A model generated the notes under the pieces. The model worked only from the letters and a program-made list of their open reading frames with translations, was not told where the DNA came from and did not search any database. This document shows positions 33,205 to 35,620 of a DNA stretch of 35,620 nt, in pieces (within the stretch, counting starts at the first letter, position 1; the number at the start of each line of letters is the position of its first letter). The translations under genes were made by a program, and so were the position numbers. The stretch is taken from NCBI GenBank assembly GCA_035353335.1, contig DAOPZJ010000027.1:1-35620 (forward strand), read 5' to 3'. The stretch comes from Oscillospiraceae bacterium. GTDB lineage: Bacteria; Bacillota; Clostridia; Oscillospirales; JAKOTC01.

Positions 33205-33549
33205 ATGGGTATCGCAACTTCTGTCATTGATAAATATCAAACCTGCATCGATGTCTGCACCAAATGCGCGCAGTCCTGCAAGGAATGCCAGGTCGCATGT
33301 TTAAAAGAACCCGATGTCAAAAACCGGCTTAAGTGCATCGGAATTCTCTCGGAATGTGCCTGTTTATGTACGGAATCCGCGTCATTTATGGCGACGGACG
33401 CCAAATATGCCAAGGACGTATGCAAACTCTGCGCGACGATCTGCGAGGACTGCGCAAACGAGTGCGGCATGTTCAAAGAGGACCACTGCGTCAAGTGCGC
33501 GACCGAATGCCGCACCTGCGCGGACGAATGCAGAATGATGGCAAAATAA
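33205..33549 (+). CDS. Four-helix-bundle copper-binding protein (Csp/DUF326 family)
   Basis: This 114-residue protein has 20 cysteines, arranged as CxxC and CxxxC along amphipathic helices (for example CTKCAQSCKEC and CKLCATICEDCANEC). This is the build of cytosolic copper storage proteins (Csp, DUF326), which line a four-helix bundle core with cysteine to bind many Cu(I) ions. No signal peptide is present, so it is the cytosolic type. The ATG has AGGAG 7 nt upstream. Close coupling to the ferritin-like gene suggests a joint metal or oxidative stress function. Confidence 0.93.
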   Translation: MGIATSVIDKYQTCIDVCTKCAQSCKECQVACLKEPDVKNRLKCIGILSECACLCTESASFMATDAKYAKDVCKLCATICEDCANECGMFKEDHCVKCATECRTCADECRMMAK

Positions 33550-33583
33550 TACCGGGTGACGCGGTTTCGTTTTCATTGCGTCC

Positions 33584-33649
33584 GTAGGGGCGATTCGCAA
33601 TCGCCCGCAAGATGGCAAAGACGTTCGGGCGATTACGAATCGCCCCTAC
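33584..33649. repeat. REPIN-like inverted pair of GTAG-headed palindromes
   Basis: A plus-strand copy (33584-33606, arms GGGCGATT and AATCGCCC, loop CGC) and a minus-strand copy (33627-33649, same arms, loop CGT) face each other across 20 bp. Each has a GTAG head pointing outward. The whole can fold as one long cruciform, as in REPINs mobilised by RAYT enzymes. Confidence 0.85.
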
Positions 33650-33667
33650 GCGCGTTAATCCAATAAA

Positions 33668-33696
33668 AATGCGGCGGGGAAACTCCCCGCCGCATT
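33668..33696 (-). terminator. Intrinsic terminator of the isomerase-kinase genes
   Basis: On the minus strand, AATGCGGCGGGGA and TCCCCGCCGCATT form a 13-bp stem with a 3-nt loop, followed by a T-rich stretch (TTTTTATT). It starts 12 nt after the isomerase stop codon. Confidence 0.85.
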
Positions 33697-33708
33697 ACAT
33701 AACATCAA

Positions 33709-34248
33709 TTACTTCTCCACCCGTACGATGTTGGGATCGGTGAAAATGTCGTATTCGTCGTAACTCGTCGTCGAGAATTCCGAGATCACCGCGCCGGTCT
33801 TGCCCGAGGCGAACCAGTGCCTGGCGTTCGGATAAATCGTGTATTGTTCACCCGGCAGCAGCTTCACCTCATGCCAGACGGTCATGTACGGCTTGTACTT
33901 TTCGGACGGCATAAACGCCGGGGACGCGGTCGCTTCGCCCTCGACATAGAGATACACTTCGCCGTAACGGCAGCGGAAGGTCTCCTCTTTGCCGTCATAT
34001 TTGATATCGGCCATCGGCGCGTGGCGGTGTTCGGGGCAGAGTTGCCCGGGCAGCAGCACCATCTCTTTAGCGCAGCACTTTTTGGTGTTGACGTAGGTGA
34101 TGATCTCAAGTCCGATTTGGCGGATGTCGCCGAGCCCGAAATCGGCGACTTCAAGGTTTTCCTTTTCGGCGTCGGTCAGAACGATATGCGCCGTTTCGTA
34201 AAATTTCAGGGCTTCTTTTTTGATCTGTTCGCGTGTGATTTTATCCAT
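33709..34248 (-). CDS. D-lyxose ketol-isomerase-like cupin
   Basis: This 179-residue single-cupin protein resembles the YdaE/D-lyxose isomerase family, which interconverts D-lyxose and D-xylulose and often D-mannose and D-fructose. Metal ligands expected for the fold are visible: H74 and H76 in CPEHRHAP, a glutamate at 88 or 89 in GKEETF, and H144 in NARHW. The conserved LLPGQLCPEHRH and LLPGEQYTIYPNARHWF stretches support this. It starts with ATG 34248 (GGGGAG about 8 nt upstream) and overlaps the end of the PfkB kinase gene by 8 nt. Isomerase and kinase together could feed a pentose or ketohexose into central metabolism. Confidence 0.85.
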   Translation of the reverse strand: MDKITREQIKKEALKFYETAHIVLTDAEKENLEVADFGLGDIRQIGLEIITYVNTKKCCAKEMVLLPGQLCPEHRHAPMADIKYDGKEETFRCRYGEVYLYVEGEATASPAFMPSEKYKPYMTVWHEVKLLPGEQYTIYPNARHWFASGKTGAVISEFSTTSYDEYDIFTDPNIVRVEK

Positions 34249-35188
34249 TGCGTTTTCTCTCCCCGATAAATTTTTCGGTCTCGGCTGCGGTTTTGATTCC
34301 GGCGGTCGCGCCGACAGCGGTCACGCTGCATGCGCCGACGCCGTTTGCGAATTCGACGCGCTTTTTTACGTCCCAGCCGCTTGCAAGCCCGTATAAATAA
34401 CCCGCGCAGAACGCGTCGCCCGCGCCGGTCGTGTCGGCGGGATTGTCAATCAAGAACGGTGCCATAACAAAGGGTTTTTCGCCCACGAAATCAACATACG
34501 CGCCTTTGGAGCCCATTTTCAAAATGATGTCGCGGCTGCCGAGTTTCCGTAACGCCGCAACCACTTTTTCGGGTTCGCGCTCGCCGACGATCATCGCGGC
34601 TTCGTCGATGCTCGGCATAAATAAATCAAGATAGGGCAGGGTGGGCTGCACGAGCCGATCCCAGTACCCGCGCGGGTCCCAGGCGGTGTCCATCACGGTG
34701 AATTTTCCGGCCGCTTTAGCGGCTTTCATATAGTCGGCGCAGGGTTGTCCGTCGAGCGAAAAGTTCAATCCGCAGCCCGCGACAAACACGATGTCGACCT
34801 TGGCGGTCAGTTCGGCGGGGATTTCGGAGGTCTTAAAATCCGCAGCGGAGCCGGGGCTGTATAAAAAGCTGCGTTCACCCGACGACGCAATAATCACGAC
34901 CGAGGTGGTGGTCGCAACCGAACCGGTGACCACGCCGGAGATATCGACGCCCGGTTCGGAGAGCTCTTTTTTGACCATGTCGCCGAACGCGTCCGCGCCG
35001 ACTTTACAGGCGACAAACGGCTTTGCGCCGAGCTTGGCTAACGAGATGGCGCAGTTGGTCGCGCAACCCCCGGTATGAACTTCGACGCCGCCCTTGGCGA
35101 TGACAAGCGTCCCTAACGGAGGCAGTTCGTCGACCGGCTTTAAAATGACGTCGGCAGTGACGCTGCCGATGCAGAGGATTTTTTTCAT
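34241..35188 (-). CDS. PfkB-family carbohydrate kinase
   Basis: This 315-residue ribokinase-type enzyme phosphorylates a sugar with ATP. The N-terminal GSVTADVILKPVDELPPLG and EVHTGGCATNCAISLAKLG (PfkB signature 1) and the C-terminal DNPADTTGAGDAFCAGYLYGLA (signature 2, with the catalytic Asp in GAGD) are clear. The substrate cannot be read from sequence; the downstream lyxose-isomerase-like gene, coupled by an 8-nt overlap, hints at a ketopentose or fructose-like sugar. The frame is open further upstream (to 35248), but the family's start lies at ATG 35188, which has only a weak GACGG site. A possible promoter is seen at 35221-35248 (TTGATT, 16 nt, TATTCA). Confidence 0.9.
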   Translation of the reverse strand: MKKILCIGSVTADVILKPVDELPPLGTLVIAKGGVEVHTGGCATNCAISLAKLGAKPFVACKVGADAFGDMVKKELSEPGVDISGVVTGSVATTTSVVIIASSGERSFLYSPGSAADFKTSEIPAELTAKVDIVFVAGCGLNFSLDGQPCADYMKAAKAAGKFTVMDTAWDPRGYWDRLVQPTLPYLDLFMPSIDEAAMIVGEREPEKVVAALRKLGSRDIILKMGSKGAYVDFVGEKPFVMAPFLIDNPADTTGAGDAFCAGYLYGLASGWDVKKRVEFANGVGACSVTAVGATAGIKTAAETEKFIGERKRNG

Positions 35189-35381
35189 GCGGTTACCGTC
35201 TTTCTTTTTTGGATAAGCATTGAATAAAAAATAAAGAATGTCAATCAAAGGCGATTTCCCATCGCAACGGTTTCCATTTTACCCTATGGGGTGTTTTTCG
35301 TCAATATTTTTCCTACATTTTTCTCGGGCGACGCGCCTTATACGCGGGCGACTAATGCATCCTTACGGTTATATACAAATT

Positions 35382-35426
35382 GTAGGGCGGGATGCATCGA
35401 ACCGTAGCGGTTCGTTTCATCCCACC
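35382..35426 (+). repeat. GTAG-headed compound palindrome
   Basis: GTAG is followed by GGCGGGATG and, 45 bases on, CATCCCACC, which pair apart from one mismatch. A smaller hairpin (AACCG, TAG, CGGTT) lies within the loop. It shares the GTAG-plus-hairpin build, although the stem is longer. Confidence 0.6.
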
Positions 35427-35534
35427 GTGCGGACGAACAGTGTTCTTTCGCAAAAAGCATTCGTTCTTCAAACAAGTGGTCTCATGATTTTTCGCGGGAG
35501 GTATCTCTCCTCCGTCATTGCGAGGATTTTCCCT

Positions 35535-35560
35535 GTAGGGCGCGGCATCCCTGACGCGCC
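35535..35560 (+). repeat. GTAG-headed palindrome (GGCGCG stem)
   Basis: It matches the element at 177-202 at all but one base (loop GCATCCCTGA instead of GCTTCCCTGA). Confidence 0.7.
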
Positions 35561-35590
35561 GCGTGGATTTACACGCCGCGTGGATTTACG
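35557..35590. repeat. Two tandem 17-bp units overlapping the REP-like repeat
   Basis: CGCCGCGTGGATTTAC followed by A or G is repeated at 35557-35573 and 35574-35590, starting within the 3' arm of the GTAG-headed element. No gene is supported from 35249 to the window end. Confidence 0.6.
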
Positions 35591-35604
35591 CGCCGCCGTT
35601 TTTC

Positions 35605-35620
35605 GTAGGGGCGCGCATTG
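35605..35620 (+). repeat. GTAG-headed palindrome (GCGCGCAT type), cut by window edge
   Basis: The first 16 bases of the 24038-24060 type are present (GTAG then GGGCGCGC then ATTG); the second arm is outside the window. Confidence 0.65.

Overview
The window reads like chromosome from an anaerobic, low-to-moderate GC, Gram-positive bacterium of the class Clostridia, perhaps an Oscillospirales-type gut or environmental lineage. The evidence is strong AGGAGG-type ribosome sites, vegetative TTGACA/TATAAT promoters with 16-17 nt spacers, an FprA flavodiiron protein followed by a rubredoxin, lipobox lipoproteins, and a YdjI/YdjG-like SPFH and zinc-ribbon pair. The genus cannot be fixed from sequence alone.

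Layout. 1-101: the 5' part of a tRNA-Pro(GGG) with a consensus promoter. 0.2-7.1 kb (minus): a ceramidase-like hydrolase, a PAS-GGDEF-HD-GYP signalling protein with a one-base frameshift in an A tract, a CrtI-like oxidoreductase with a GltD-like tail, and the UV-damage endonuclease UvsE. 7.2-9.4 kb: an ABC-F ATPase behind a 52-codon leader peptide and an intrinsic terminator, a typical attenuation layout. 9.5-11.4 kb: an AlkZ/YcaQ-like protein and a P-loop kinase. 11.5-13.0 kb (plus): FprA and rubredoxin. 13.0-13.4 kb: palindrome-rich spacer. 13.4-15.7 kb (plus): a VTT membrane protein, a small lipoprotein and a URO-D-family protein. 15.9-21.6 kb (minus): a GH3 glycosidase, a RAYT transposase, two tandem MFS transporters and an SGNH esterase, which look like a plant-glycan use cluster. 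21.7-25.3 kb (minus): pgk-tpiA-gpmI. 25.6-31.6 kb (plus): SPFH, zinc-ribbon and small membrane proteins and a large lipoprotein. 31.9-33.5 kb (plus): a tandem ferritin-like protein and a Cys-rich four-helix copper-binding protein. 33.7-35.2 kb (minus): a D-lyxose isomerase-like cupin and a PfkB kinase. The end is repeat-rich.

The most unusual signal is a dispersed repeat family. At least eleven palindromes, most of them between genes, begin with the tetranucleotide GTAG directly abutting a hairpin. This is the architecture of REP sequences handled by RAYT (Y1/HUH) transposases, and a RAYT gene lies in the window. One copy sits inside the RAYT reading frame, one supplies a host gene's stop codon, and two form an inverted REPIN-like doublet. 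Other points worth a look are the ABC-F attenuator, the A-tract frameshift, the ferritin/copper-protein pair with a palindromic upstream site, and the degenerate Fe-S tail on the oxidoreductase.
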